DNA of 64,000 nt, taken from contig JASANH010001278.1 of NCBI GenBank assembly GCA_030248295.1, positions 737,501-801,500 of the forward strand. The letters run 5' to 3'. The DNA is from Mesodorylaimus sp. YZB2_4 (taxonomy: Eukaryota > Nematoda > Enoplea > Dorylaimida > Dorylaimidae). The translations under genes were made by a program, and so were the position numbers. Below the pieces are notes generated by a model. That model saw only the letters and a program-made list of their open reading frames with translations, was not told the origin of the DNA and did not search any database. This document shows, piece after piece, positions 22,766 to 34,776 of the stretch (its first letter is position 1; each line of letters starts with the position of its first letter).

Positions 22766-23983
22766 TCACAGCATTTTCAATTCTACCGCTTTCACAGATT
22801 TTTGCGTGCTCACAGTAACTGCAGTACTGTCACCTTTCGTTCTGCTTAACATAATCCTCAATTTCTTCCGATATTGTGGCTGTGTGATGACAGTAACAAA
22901 CGGATTTCCAACCGGATTTAATATTAGTACCAAATAAGTCGCCCATACCAACCAGCTGACCCAATAATCTGTCCTGTTACTAGCTGTCAGAAAGACTAAT
23001 CGATACGGTATCAAAGTGCAAACGGCCCAAATCGTGGCACTAAACACATAAATTACTGTTTTGACATCTGAGCTAGTCGATGATGACGTCTCTTGTCGCA
23101 ACGCGTTCTTTTCCACCCCGTCACATATTTCAATTGAATCTAATCTTTTCAAACTTCCTTCCTCGCTGTCCATTCTCTTTCTGAGGAAATAAACTCGGAA
23201 TTTTCCCAATCGATTACGCGCCGGGACAGGAAATGACGCCAGTCGTGATCTCTTCGCAATTATATAAATTTTAATGCTAATTATTGCCGCTATGGTAATA
23301 GGAAAGACGAAAAACAAAATAAAAAAGGTCATATAGACTTTAGTAGCGTACGGTTCTTTCATATAAACATCGCAGTCGTGTCGAAAATCGATCAGTGGAC
23401 CAAATACATAAAATGTAGCCCAAGACAGTGCTATGAGCCAACATGCGCATATGCAAAATTTCCCACGACGAAATGTCACAAAAGTCATGTATCGAAGAGG
23501 AAATCGTAAGCAAATGAATTTGTCAATGTTTAAGCATAACAAGCTTAAGCTGGAAGCTACTAAGGGTAAATGTGTAATATACACGAAAAACATACACAAT
23601 CCTTTTGGAAATACTGGCTCTAAACATTGTCCGACAAACATTATTGGACACTGGATAGCTAGAAATGTAAAATCCGCAATGGCTACGCTTAAAATGCACA
23701 AATGCTGAGTTTCCCGTTTATCAGTTTTGAATAAAATTTTGAAGCAAAGAAAAATGATTGCCAAATTAGCTAAACCACCAGTAACGGAAAAAAATAAAGA
23801 TATGATGCCAATGATAAATTTAAAATTTTTAAAATGTGTTTCCGATGCCATATTGTCGATGTAGGAAATATTTGACACGGGTATTGAATCGGTGACATTT
23901 CCATGGTTCGTGAAGAAAAAAAAGATATTTCCAGATAATATATTGTCGAGCGATGGAATAGGGAGCAAAAATTCGCCCGCCAT
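22766..23983 (-). CDS. Orphan 7TM receptor, rhodopsin-like, intronless (405 aa)
   Basis: ATG at 23983 (MAGEF); the open frame extends slightly upstream without another ATG. The extracellular N terminus has N-glycosylation sites (NVT, NIS). Segment 1 is about residues 54-80, segment 2 contains CILSVAIADF, and segment 3 ends LCLNIDKFICLRFPLRY, with DKF in place of DRY. Segment 5 (about 215-240) is followed by a long Ser- and charge-rich third loop. Segment 6 is VFSATIWAVCTLIPYR and segment 7 is LILNPVGNPFVTVI, a variant of NPxxY. The Cys pair expected between loops 1 and 2 is available. The layout is like class A amine or peptide receptors, but both signature motifs deviate, so the ligand class is open. 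It is convergent with the receptor at 19607 and shows no close similarity to it. Confidence 0.8.
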   Translation of the reverse strand: MAGEFLLPIPSLDNILSGNIFFFFTNHGNVTDSIPVSNISYIDNMASETHFKNFKFIIGIISLFFSVTGGLANLAIIFLCFKILFKTDKRETQHLCILSVAIADFTFLAIQCPIMFVGQCLEPVFPKGLCMFFVYITHLPLVASSLSLLCLNIDKFICLRFPLRYMTFVTFRRGKFCICACWLIALSWATFYVFGPLIDFRHDCDVYMKEPYATKVYMTFFILFFVFPITIAAIISIKIYIIAKRSRLASFPVPARNRLGKFRVYFLRKRMDSEEGSLKRLDSIEICDGVEKNALRQETSSSTSSDVKTVIYVFSATIWAVCTLIPYRLVFLTASNRTDYWVSWLVWATYLVLILNPVGNPFVTVITQPQYRKKLRIMLSRTKGDSTAVTVSTQKSVKAVELKML

Positions 23984-26900
23984 TACCACTCTGAAATCCC
24001 AAAATGAACTGCCTCCAGATTAAAATAGAAGAAAGACCAGGCTGTGACAAACTGTTCTATTTGAATCGGAGAACTAAGGGGAGAGGAAATAAATTATTGC
24101 CTCTCCGATAACTCAGAGGAAACAATCTTCGCAGAAGTTTAGGAATTTGAGTTGAAAACGCACCCACCAGTCGTATATGGCCTCAGTTACATCAGGCATT
24201 GAAAGCGCAAATCGATTTTAGTCGTTGGTTTCGGGAGAAATTTCTATTAAGTTACTGACTTCTCCTTGGGACACACTTGATAGGCGCACTTTCGTGGGTG
24301 TAGCACTCAGCTACATGAAGAATGAGCTACTAAGAAGAGGCAGAAAATCAATCAGCGACGTTTTAGATTGCATATTCGAAACAGAATAGGCTTTTTCGAA
24401 TTGCCTACGCGCCTTTGGAGAACAAGACAAGAACCAATGAATACTAAGCACGCTAAAACAATAAAACAGCTTTAAGTGGCGCAGGTCGAAGGGTTAATTC
24501 CACTTTTGCTAAGAACAGCCATAGCTCCCAGGGCGGGGTGTTTTCAATCATCTTGAAAGGCTCGTTGCGTCGGCGCCTCGTGTTAAGCTAAAGCGTAACG
24601 GCGAATGGAATTGCAAATATTTGACACGGAGAAGGAAGACGTAATTTGTGCCATTTGCTGAGGCTGATTCTTCGACCTGGGTGTCTGCCCTGGGTCACAG
24701 GCCTAGCATCACTGATAGCGAGTAAAAATTTCTCGAATTTTGTATTCCGCTAGCATTAGCTGTTGAAATTTCGATGCTGTTTTGTGTTTAGAGGTGTTTT
24801 CGGAATCTTGCATTAGCTACAAGGCGACAGCCGACGTTGTGTCTGCTTTCCCCTCAAAGGTAAGGTTTTGTGAAGGTGCACCCGATAAATTGTGTGCGTT
24901 TGGGCTGGAAGACTGTATGTCCTCTTGAACTGACGAAAAGTTGCAAAATGGCTTGCATTTATTTCTTGCAAACCTTTTTGAGCGTAAAAGTAGCAGAGTT
25001 TACTGCAGAAATCGCTATGCATGATACTTTAGAATGAAGGAAGGGACCAGGGCATATATGCTTATTAGATTTTCTCCCTTTATCATGTCGATCATGTCGA
25101 AACACTTTGTCAGGTTGAAAATTTTCGTGACCAAAGAACGCTACTGGCCTTTCTGCACTTCGGTGCAGGGGATACGACAGCAGAGTTGGAGAAAGCCCTC
25201 TAAAGTTCTTGCGACAAGACATGTTTCCTAGTTTCTAGCGCCAGTTCCGACCTGGCCAGCGCCAGCGCCAGCACTTACGACTCTAGCAGGCAGTACTGTA
25301 AATGTGTAAACGATGACCGTGAAATGCAGTTGAGAAAGCAGCTGTTCCCTCCTGCAAAGTCAGCAATACACAGGGCTGAGTTATAAACGATTTTGCGCCA
25401 AAAATGTACCAAACGATCAAAACTTGTCCGAGTCACCTATTCTCTATTAAGAATCGTCGAGCAAAAACTTAGGTCTAGAACAATTAATTAAAAAAGGAAC
25501 GGAGCATTTCGAAAAGCAGCACTGAACTTCTATCCTTTTGTTTGGCTGAAAGCCATGAAGTCTTTGTGTGCACACGCACATCTTGTAAGGAAGAATAACT
25601 TCACGGTGTAAAAATTTCGCGGTTTGAGAAGAAATGTCCAAAATCCACAAATTTTCTTACAATATTCTTTCAAAAAAGGTCAAGGCAGAGCCGCCGTGGC
25701 CGCGTCCATAAAAGACGTCCTGACTTCCTTTTTAACTTGTTGACCCCCTTCCCTGTTATATCAGTCATTTGTCCGCATGACGGATCCTCCATGAATGAGC
25801 AACTAAACCTGAGACTCCCGAAAGACCCGCCGATTTTGCAAGGAAGCTCTTGCTATCAAAAATGCAAAAGCATGCTACAAAATCAGTGAGGGAGGACTGA
25901 CCGTCACATATTTCTAGAAGGCGAGCTCAAACACTGGCACTTAACTTTAGCGGATTTGAGCGGTTGCGGATTCACATCAGCCGTGTAGGGTGCTCTGTCG
26001 CGCAGAAAAGTTGCAAGCAGGAGGAACTCGGAAGCGGACGTCCACTCTTCCTGACCCCACCACTACCCCCTCTACGTTTTTTGTCCAAATCCTACAACGC
26101 TTCCCCTTCCTGACTGCGGATATCCTCTCTACATAACCCCTTATCGTTTTTAGCCACTTCGCCTGCCGCAAGAACAGCGAACATGTGTTTCTTTGTGATT
26201 CAGGCGTCTTTTGTTTCAAAAGCGAAGCAGCACGACTTCAAAATCTCATATTTTTACACACACACTCTTGCAGGACAAAATTTTCGCGGAAAATCAAAAA
26301 CCGCGAAATCCGCGAAAGTTTTACCCCACGGATGATTTTCGCCCTTTATAGTATTTTGTTGAACGCTGGGCATTTTTGCGGGTATATTCATTTAATATCC
26401 GACATTTGAACAAAATTGATAAAGCCTTGATCATCCGCCCCCCCCCCCCGGAATATAGCAGTTTGCTAACATTTGATTGGCGTCTTACGCATGCAACTGG
26501 CAGCCGCTTAAACTAGCTAGAAGAATCTACCATGTTAAGGCTATCCACTCAACATTTTTATGCGCATTTGATTGTTAACTGAGAGAACATACTCGACGAA
26601 GCTGCCTTTTGTAAGATAATGAGATCCTCAGCTGCAATTACCGTTTTGAGAAACAAAATTTCGAATTAAGGTTGGGTTTCTAAAACATCGTCCCGATATT
26701 CAACTTGACCAGTGATAAGTTTGACCCCTTAATATGTTTGCTCTGTGGTAAGTACCCTATGCCATGAGTATACATGGATATACTGCACGTCGCATCTTAG
26801 GGTCAAAATCGCATGAACGACAAAATTCCAGCCTGAACATTCGACTTCAGTCGCATACAGTCTGGACGAAGGCTATATTATGAAGCGAGCAAAATGCTGA

Positions 26901-28440
26901 AAATCGGTCTTGTCGCATCTTCATAAGTTACAAAGTACCAGGGTGCAGATTTCTAAAATGCAACCTGCGAGGGCTGTGAGGAATGCGACGCGTCCGCGAC
27001 TGTTTGCGACTGCAACGAAAGCGGGTACGCTGTCGCGGGCGCGTCCTGCAAGCGATTCTTTGTAACTTCTGCAGATGCGACAGGACCATTTTTATCGCTC
27101 CACAGGATAGGCTTTGTCCGGTGTTTGTATGTATATACAGGATAGGCTATGTTAATGCCTGCAATCGGAGTCGAAAGATCGTGAAATGAAATAGCTAAAT
27201 TTTTTTGGTTACAACACCGCCTTTTGCGATTCCCCCCCCCTCAACATATACCGCAAAATAATCTATGTAGAGCCTGCATTTTTTGAAAGGAGACGTCGAA
27301 AAACATGCCCGGTAAAATTGCCATAGCGAGGTCTTTTCTCAATATCAGGCAACGGTCGCATAAATGAGCAAAAAAATTAAATTTCAGCCTTTTCGCGAAT
27401 AGTGCTGTATCTCACTAGCGGTGGCAGCTACAGCATTCAAAATAGCATCAGATAACCCATTGACTTTTGGTCATTTTGGTATATCCTAGCCTGTTCCAGA
27501 ATTTTTAATGGTAGAGGATCCCGTCAATATGTTGAGGTCCAAAAAGCAAACACGCGAGTTTAAATTTTTCATTATAGAATGGCATGACACGTCAATTATC
27601 AAGATCAGAGCCAATGCTTTGAGACCTGATATGAATGCATCAGAGGATTGAAATGCTGATACAGTATAATTCTGTAAATTAAGTAATTCGCTGGCGTTGA
27701 TGCGTTGAACTTGTGTCAAACGACCTCATGAAGAAGATTCTACAGTTTTGATGCAGACACTGTTGTAACAGCTTGAGATATTTTTTGGCTTTCTTAAAAC
27801 ATTTCACACAGGAAAAGGCAAAAAATTTTTGTATTGCCTGGATTTTTAATTAAGCAGAGCTCGTTAGTGAATTTTTGCGAGAGTCATTCAGTCTTTCAGA
27901 AATTTTTTGCACCTCTCCACATTGTTGAACTACAGTAGGGCCTCGTGAGACAAGGCTTCTACATTTGAACTCGCAGTTTGCCATAATTGGTAGCCGCTCT
28001 GCACCAAAGAAACGACAACCTTGATGCGGATCGCCAAGCTCAAGATCAGATGCGGGAGCCTTAGACGCAGTGCACTATGGATAGATGTCGAATAAAAAAA
28101 AAGAATATAATATGCAGATTAAGTACTCGCGTTTTACTGTCAGCAAATTTTGGACCGCCATCTCAATTATTTAGGGAGCCGAAATTTTCTTTTCCTGATG
28201 TTCCATTCCTAGCATCAAATTTCGACTACCACTTATGTACATCCTGTAGGTGCAGAACTTTGCGCACCCCAGTAAAACGTGGGCGCTGAACCTGTATGTC
28301 ATAGTTATACTCTTTTCAATGTTCCGACATCGATTCTACTGCGCACTTCGCCTTCAAGAAATTATTTTATATGTTGATTTATGCTATATGAAAAAGAGAT
28401 GAGAAAAATGTTGAACTAAAATAACGTATGATAAACGATT
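23984..28440. other. Large gene-poor interval
   Basis: About 4.4 kb without a supportable gene. Noted: repeated words around TTTCGCGGA / CCGCGAAA (about 25612 and 26275-26330), a poly(C) tract near 26440 and another at 27231-27240, TGCGAC-rich sequence (26980-27060), and CTACAGTAGGGCCTCGTGAG at 27931, which looks like a DNA-transposon end. Short open frames look random. Confidence 0.5.
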
Positions 28441-28461
28441 TTCGTTTGTAGTTTTATCAAA

Positions 28462-28791
28462 ATGGACGTTCGCATTCTCCTCATTCCGATTTTCTCCCTG
28501 GCAATGGTCACGATAAAAATCATTCCTACGGAGGCCATCAAACCCCGAAATACGATAGGTTATGCGGTCAAAATCGCACGATTGTGCGACCATTGCCCTT
28601 CAGTATGCGCTGCTGACGGGCTGTATTTCCGCACTTGCACAGCTTACCTCTGGCGAGCTGGCTATGGTGCGTGCACTTGCGTCGGCCGACTTGATTATCC
28701 AAAAACGTCAGCTAGGCATAAGAGCAATTTATTTCAAAAGCTTCCAGCTATGCGTCGTCGTCGAAGTTATATGGTCAACCAAGAAAACTGA
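28462..28791 (+). CDS. Secreted six-cysteine peptide precursor, trissin-like (109 aa)
   Basis: ATG 28462 starts a signal peptide (MDVRILLIPIFSLAMVTIK, cleavage likely after PTEA). The next 50 residues hold six Cys with spacing C-x2-C-x3-C-x9-C-x11-C-x-C: LCDHCPSVCAADGLYFRTC, then TAYLWR, then GACTC. The start resembles the arthropod and mollusc neuropeptide trissin (CDxC-x3-C ... FRTC ... YL), although two of the trissin Cys positions are shifted. A basic cluster (MRRRRS) near the C terminus could be a convertase site. A TTTCGTTTGTAG acceptor ten bases before the ATG suits cis or spliced-leader splicing. The AATAAA signal begins inside the TGA stop (28791-28796). If correct, it is a ligand for a G-protein-coupled receptor; an antimicrobial or defensin-like role is an alternative. 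Confidence 0.6.
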   Translation: MDVRILLIPIFSLAMVTIKIIPTEAIKPRNTIGYAVKIARLCDHCPSVCAADGLYFRTCTAYLWRAGYGACTCVGRLDYPKTSARHKSNLFQKLPAMRRRRSYMVNQEN

Positions 28792-28796
28792 ATAAA
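28791..28796 (+). terminator. Poly(A) signal overlapping the stop codon
   Basis: AATAAA shares its first A with the TGA stop codon of the six-cysteine peptide gene, implying a very short 3' UTR. Confidence 0.5.
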
Positions 28797-29111
28797 GCAA
28801 GATTAACTAGTTAGTGGTGTCTTAAAATATTCTTTACCTTTGTTTAATGACAAAGAAAAAGACCTGGCTCGAAATTGGTTTAGTAAAATAAGACAAGATT
28901 ATTGGCATGCATTAAGATCATCAAACAGTTTTTACAAATCGCAAAACATTTGAAAAAGTTCACTACCACCAGCAGTTTTATCACATGCTTCATTCTCACA
29001 CGGAATTTGAAACAATGAGCTACCGAATGTGGCCTTATTTGAAACAAAATATTGCGAGATCACAAGTATAATATATGGAAAAGGTGATATTTATGGATGG
29101 AAATATAGCAC

Positions 29112-30165
29112 TCATACGAATATGGGTGGTAGATTATGAAACACTCTTGCGTGATGATGGAGTCGGCCATGACGTTGGCCAACGTCGACCACACGCTTAA
29201 ACGTGATCTTGCTGAAGTGAATGTTCGAGTAAAATTTATAAAATTGAATCAGTTTGTGCTGTCTCCGACGAATGTAGAGAATCGCAATTGAACAAATAAA
29301 GGCATCGATCATATCCAATAACCCAATCACGCAAGCATAGGCGAACGGCAAAACGTTGCGATTTTCCCAGCTCATCAATGTCCAACCTCACAATAGGGTC
29401 CCACGCAGGGTATTCTAATTTTGCTCGAATGCACAAGGCGTGCATTCGAGCAAAATTAGAAATGCTCTGAAAAACGCATGTCGAAGCATGACGAGCTTCA
29501 GGGGCTGCCCACAAAGTAGGAGACTTAGAGATTTAGCAATCAGACCAATTTCGATCATAAGGGTGCTTTGCGGGATGGCCGCAAAGCCGGACAGAAATCA
29601 AGTTATGATTTTTTTAAGTAGACATAGGGGCCCCGACAGAGGTCGACAGATGGCAGCCGATCACCAGCAATAACAAGGTCGATTATCCCGCCGTTTCTGG
29701 TCGGATTAGTGACAGTTTGGATTCCACCAATAGATGATACAAGGTAAAACAATCTCATCCTAAATGGGCAGTCCTTAGGGAGATCTATGTTGAAATATAT
29801 CATATGATCAATACGATGCAGCTGGGTTGAAAATGCCCGGGTCAAATACTCATCAAGGGCATCTAGCACTGCTACAGAGCATGGCGGAGGAATATAGACA
29901 ATCGAACAGATGACCAAAGAAGAACCATGGCCTATTCTCAGTGCCAGAATCTCCAGTTTCCCATTGACGATTCCATAATCAGGTGGGGACTTCAAGACAG
30001 ACACTGAGTGCCCAGAGTGAATATAAGGCGCAACACCACCACCCAAACCACACGGACGATCACGGCGAAAGAGTCGATAGCCAGTAATCAATACTTTGTT
30101 ATCAGAAACCAATGAGGTTAATTTTGTGATGAACATTGTGAGGAGGCCATTGTTAACAACAACGA
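29112..30165 (-). mobile_element. Non-LTR retrotransposon (LINE) remnant
   Basis: On the minus strand, 30136-29603 encodes part of an apurinic-type endonuclease: ITGYRLFRRDRPCGLGGGVA, a LEILALRIG strand, and later NPTRNGGIIDLVIAGD. 29514-29112 encodes the C-terminal part after the reverse transcriptase (LEYPAWDPIVRLDIDELGK, then IQFYKFY), which matches the plus-strand LINE near 39700-39930. The reverse transcriptase core between them is missing. Stops and frameshifts show it is dead. Confidence 0.75.
29413..29461. repeat. Perfect 22-bp inverted repeat with 5-base loop
   Basis: Left arm 29413-29434 (TTCTAATTTTGCTCGAATGC...), loop AAGGC, right arm 29440-29461 exactly complementary. It sits inside the LINE remnant. 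Confidence 0.9.
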
Positions 30166-31845
30166 GGGGTCTAAGGTGACTGATGGGATGGCCAACCGTC
30201 TAACGCTAAGAGCACCAATCCTGTAAGGATACATTATTGAGCTGCAATGAGAGCTTGGTGCGGCTTTGGGAAGTAATTAGAGTACACACACCACTTTTCG
30301 AGGAGAGCAATGGTTATTTGGGCATTCTGTATTCTAATAACTCATTACATACCCGCCCCACGTGTTTTCGTTTCTTGCTGATTCTTCGAATGCTTACTAG
30401 GCGCAAGGCCTAAATTGCTGGAACATTTGTAGTCGGTCAAGTGATACACAATCAAGAATCCGGGCCACCAAAACTGCGCTTCAATCTTCCTGTGCAGGTG
30501 AAATAATGCATGTTTTAGTTTAATTTTAGAAAAAGGAGCACAATCACAGACTTACTGTTGGGTTTTCTCAATGGCAAAATGGTCGCAATCCAAATCAGCG
30601 TACATGCTTTTCAGTATGATTCGCTTTGAAATCACATGACTAACAATTGCGCATCAGCGATCTTCTGTTCCCGAGTTTTCTTTGCACATTTGTCCGAATA
30701 CTTCAGAGATATACTGTAGGACCCGTCCATTCTTAATTGCGAACGACTAAGCTTTTCGTCATTGTGCTCGCTGCTTTATCGTCGAATCCATTTGGATAAT
30801 GACCGTAAGTCAACTACTCAAGAATCGCGTTGTGCGTTTTCGAGACCATAAAAAGGTGAAATATTAAATAGAAGACCACAAAGCGACGAGCCGCATGGAT
30901 GAGCGCAAAATTACCTATCAACCATCCTAAAGCTTTTGTGGCATCACTTTATAGAGGAAAGGACTGAGTTGCTTCAGCCTTGGGTGGGCAATGACCATGG
31001 CTGCTTTGAAATGGGCAAACATTCATTTCAAAGTATCCCCCACCCCCGGTTACATTGACATTAGGGGTTTGGCATGCGATACGTTTACCTTTGTACTAGG
31101 CATGGACTATGCCCTCTGGCCTGTTGGTGCACTGGTCCAGGGAGCCAGTCCCTCCCTCCTGAGTCAGGGCTAGCAGGCCGAGAGGGAGATCGAGGTCGAG
31201 TGAGTGGTCTTGTTGTAGGCATCGGTAGAGAACTCTTGAGTCCCTGGTCTGAACTTGCTCTGTGAGCACTTCGGGCTCAGGTTTGTCAAAACCCCCTATG
31301 CCGGCGGGCACGTGCGGCTGCTCCTCGAATTGTGAGTCTACACGGCCTTCTTGGTGAGGGATGGTAAAACAGATCGATCCGTGGACTGCGTGGGCTTCTT
31401 CCTGTGGCTTCAGCCATCCGCCAGTCAGCCCTAGTCCTATCCCAGGGCGAGCCAAGGATTTCACCTTTCCATCAATCGATTATGAGGCTTTATCGTTGCA
31501 TATTCGACTCTTGCACGCCATGGCGTCAACAAAGAACTTCCGAAATGTTCACCAAGACGAAAGATAACATGCAGGGGTAGTGCTGTCTTGACCATCACGG
31601 TCAGTTTCATAATTTACCGACTGGCGATGTCTCCAAATGACCCTATGTATTACAATTTTGCCTTTCCTGTGGACCTTAACATTTTCGGTAAGAAGATTCA
31701 ATTTAGTGCATCGCTGCAGATAAAACCACAGTTTACAGTAACTTTTGTCAAATCCATGTCTGCGAATTGCACGTATATCAAACGTAAAGTCAGTGGCAAA
31801 CGTAAGTGTCATGGACAAACGAAAACAGAAAGCGCACTTTTCAGC
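30166..31845. other. Intergenic with a GC-rich unidentified block
   Basis: About 31080-31460 is GC-rich, with a 122-residue minus-strand frame that I could not assign to any family. It may be a repeat. The rest shows nothing I can name. Confidence 0.4.
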
Positions 31846-33423
31846 TTATTGCGGACGGTACGTAAAATGTGCGCAGTTTGAATCCTTTTTGAAAATTCTA
31901 GCTTCTTGGCTATACCATGGAAACAATTCGCATCTTTGAGACGAGCTGTACCAATTGAAACTTCGACACCAGATGTGGCCTACGCATTGGTTGGTGCAGT
32001 CTTGCAGTGGGACATTGTTCAGAGATACGATCATACTTTCGTTCATACACTTCGAAGGAACGTATGAAAAGTCTTGCTTTTCATCTAAGATGCATCAGGA
32101 ATATTTTTGTGCACACTATTTCTTTAAAAACATGTGCTGTATTTCAACTTACTGTAAACAGTGCATAAAACGAGATGTTGATCTTCGCAATTGAGATCTC
32201 CAAAAACCAGGCTTTTTGAGGGCAGCATGCATATGCACTGCTCATTGTCGTAGTGACCACCCGGGTCCGTGCTGATGCCCATCATGGTATTCGCTCCATT
32301 CAAATTGGCATCTTGCCCACCATTGCCGTCATACCACAATATGTGTGGCAAGTCTCGTGTGCCTTCAGCATTGCCTTTCGCTGCCACCCACGCCCATTTA
32401 TAAACCCCACTTGCACCAAAATATTTCTAAATAAAATTTTTTGTATTGTAAGGCAAAGTTTTTGAATATGTCGTGTCAGTCATGCATATCGAGTGTTGTT
32501 CAATTAGCCCTCAGAATGAAAGCATAAATGGTGCCCACTAGGCTACGACCCGCAAGCCTAGCGGCTTGAGGCGTCTGCCTCTCACGCTGGGTGCGCACTA
32601 AGAGGGGAGGGCTTGACTCCCGCCTCGATACAAAATGATTGTCAAATATGCGTTCCTTAGCCCCCGAGTGCGCTGTGTAGAGTTTGGCTATGGATAAAAT
32701 ATGACATGACATGACATGACAAACCCCTTAGAAGCGATTTCCTGTGCATTGCTCTAGTCAGATAAGGTGAAAGAGAAAACATGGAAGCAGTCACTTTAAG
32801 AGGAGAACGATATCAGGACCAGTAAACATTTTTCGGCGTAAAAATCGAATAAGCTCACAAGACCGCCTGTTCTGCTGAGCCACCTGATGTTCCTCCTTCT
32901 TACCCGAAAACTCTAGCTTATAAGTCGACTAACAATTGCGATCCAGGAGGTTCATGATTTTACATGTCTTGCACCTGCTCAATGGTTTGCGCTGCCCAGT
33001 TTTATCTAAGAAGATCACAGCAGAGGCAGTGACTTAAACACAAAACCTTACTCTTACCCCAAACGAGTTGTAAATTGCGACCGCTTCGCTAAAAGTGTGC
33101 ACTTGGGCCAACGTGCCTCCGGTGAGCTTACAAATGTCAAAAGCTTCCTTCCAAGTGGCCACAGTATAGGATACTCCGTTCAGACTCATGGTTGGCTTGC
33201 CAGGAATTTTTGCCAAGTAAAAGCAACGACCGCCATTCACCGTGCCATTGTACGCGTTCGTGCACTCAATCACGAAAGCGGTTTGAGAAGAGTAGCACTT
33301 TTGGCCTGCACACAAAGTAATGTATAATTGTGATTTGAAGTTGGAAAAACCTTAATTACCTCGGCCAAGGTACAAAGGACTAAAAATAAAACATAGGAGA
33401 TAAACAAGACTGCCTCTTGTCAT
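31846..33423 (-). CDS. Secreted C-type-lectin-like + PAN/Apple protein, copy A (274 aa)
   Basis: Exons in coding order: 33423-33360, 33305-33058, 32426-32153 and 32084-31846 (64, 248, 274 and 239 nt; phases 1, 0, 1). Residues 1-21 are a signal peptide (MTRGSLVYLLCFIFSPLYLG). Exons 2 and 3 form one C-type-lectin-like domain: GGRCFYLA, then DICKLTGGTLAQVHTFSE in the first half. The second half has VAAKGN, WYDGNGGQDANLNGAN, EQCICM and FGDLNCEDQHLVLCTVY. The classical EPN/QPD and WND calcium-sugar motifs are absent. Exon 4 is a six-Cys PAN/Apple domain (C..DCTNQC, WCRSFNWYS, RCELFPW, NCAHF). Such proteins usually act outside the cell in adhesion, carbohydrate or protein binding, or immune defence; calcium-independent binding is the likelier mode. 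It is one of five related loci in 21 kb. Confidence 0.85.
32535..32720 (+). repeat. SINE-B copy with (ATGAC)n tail, in copy A intron 2
   Basis: It contains GGCGTCTGCCTCTCACGCTG and a B-box variant (GGGCTTGACTCCCGCC), shared with 5137-5290. The body TTGGCTATGGATAAAATATG is followed by four ATGAC units ending at about 32720. The pentamer tail is typical of LINE-mobilised SINEs. It lies in the intron between exons 2 and 3 of lectin-PAN copy A, on the opposite strand. Confidence 0.65.
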
Positions 33424-34719
33424 TTTAGAGGAGTTTTATTCCAACCAATGCTTATGTGCTAAAAATTTTTCCTTTCTGGTCATACTTTTTAGAACCACGG
33501 CAAATCATGATTGAAGTTTTGCTTGTCTCGTAACTGTTGGATACTGATCGCTCTATTCAGGAGCGACTCTTTCGCTTTTAGTCCATTCTTACTACACATT
33601 TGGGCTAAGGTACTGTTAGCTGATACAGCTTGTTCGAAGAAAGCATCATCGCTCACTGCTCTTCGGGATCATCTTTGTGCTTCTTCGAGCCAATCACCTG
33701 TTTTTGCTACTACTTACCTTCTTTGGGAGAGGTAAAATAGATATATGTGCATTTAGAATTGGGAGCTGGCGCCAGGAGACACCGAGAAGCCCATAAATTC
33801 ATCCTATTACATTTACGAGCGATTGTACTTTGGGCAAGCTTTTGTAATATCTGGTATAAAAAAGAGCAGAGTACAGGACAGCAAGGCAGCCTTTGATATA
33901 TCTGATAATTGCAGCAGAGCGTCTAGCCAGGATGGGCTCTTTTACTGCCTCTTCGTTCGTCTTGGTAAACTATGCATTTTCGAAACAGCCTCCACTCCAC
34001 CATCGAAGCGAATGTCGCCTCTCGCTACTGTTTGTGACCTTTTCGAAAATGTGCGCGCGGTCGCGAGAGTAGGCAGCGCACATTTCACAGCAAATATGTA
34101 ATGTACCCCTACAGGGTGCGGCATATATTCTGTCTCATCATAACTGTTGAAATCCTTCGCTCGGCCGAAACGGTTCCTAAGCCAGAACTCATAGATTGCA
34201 CCAAGGAGGGACAAGGCAGAAACGGTGTTGTTCCACTCTTAGTTTAAAAAAAAGTAGAAGTAAGCTCGAATCTATTCCTTTGATCGACCAAATCCCACAA
34301 ACCTTTTGGTGGTCCCGAATTAGGACCGAAGCGAGCCTAAAGCGGAATGAGTGCGCTTTTTTTAAGAATACCCTTTTCGAGTGTTGAGCTGAGCTTTAAG
34401 CGAAATTTAGAAGCATTTAGCCGCGGGGAACTCTGCAAAGTCAAACAAAATTCAAAATAGATCGCTCTCTTCCTAATTTTGAGACACTGAGAAGACTTGG
34501 GGCATAGATGTTCCGGATTTGGGCGCTTTACCCTTTACCAAAATCAATCGAAATATGCTAAAGTGTCATAGCGTTGCATTTCTTTGAGAAACGAAATGTA
34601 TCAAAAGCAAAAATATTTAAATTGGATCGCAAAAAATACAATGTAGTATCTATTTTCTAGTAGCACAGGCCTCGACTGCAGTTGGCGGTTAGTATATGGC
34701 GGGAATTCAAAATTTAACC
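33424..34719. other. Upstream flank of lectin-PAN copy A
   Basis: It should contain the copy A promoter. No gene or clear repeat was identified. Short frames (33511-33735, 33823-34101) show no domain. Confidence 0.45.
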
Positions 34720-34776
34720 GACCCGGCCGACCCTGGCTAATTTCGGAAAGCCGAGTGCAAAAAGCCCATCAGTCGC
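34720..34776 (+). repeat. MULE left terminal inverted repeat
   Basis: It begins GACCCGGCCGACCCTGGCTA and ends CATCAGTCGC. It pairs with 37996-38051. The outer dozen bases differ more than the inner 40. Confidence 0.7.

Noticed and set aside
29236-29514. Host gene with a WAAPEARH start
   Set aside because: It is the C-terminal part of a LINE ORF2, matching 39700-39840.
31096-31464. 122-codon minus-strand frame, possibly retroelement-derived
   Set aside because: I could not match it to any Pol, Gag or host domain; GC-rich composition alone explains the open frame.
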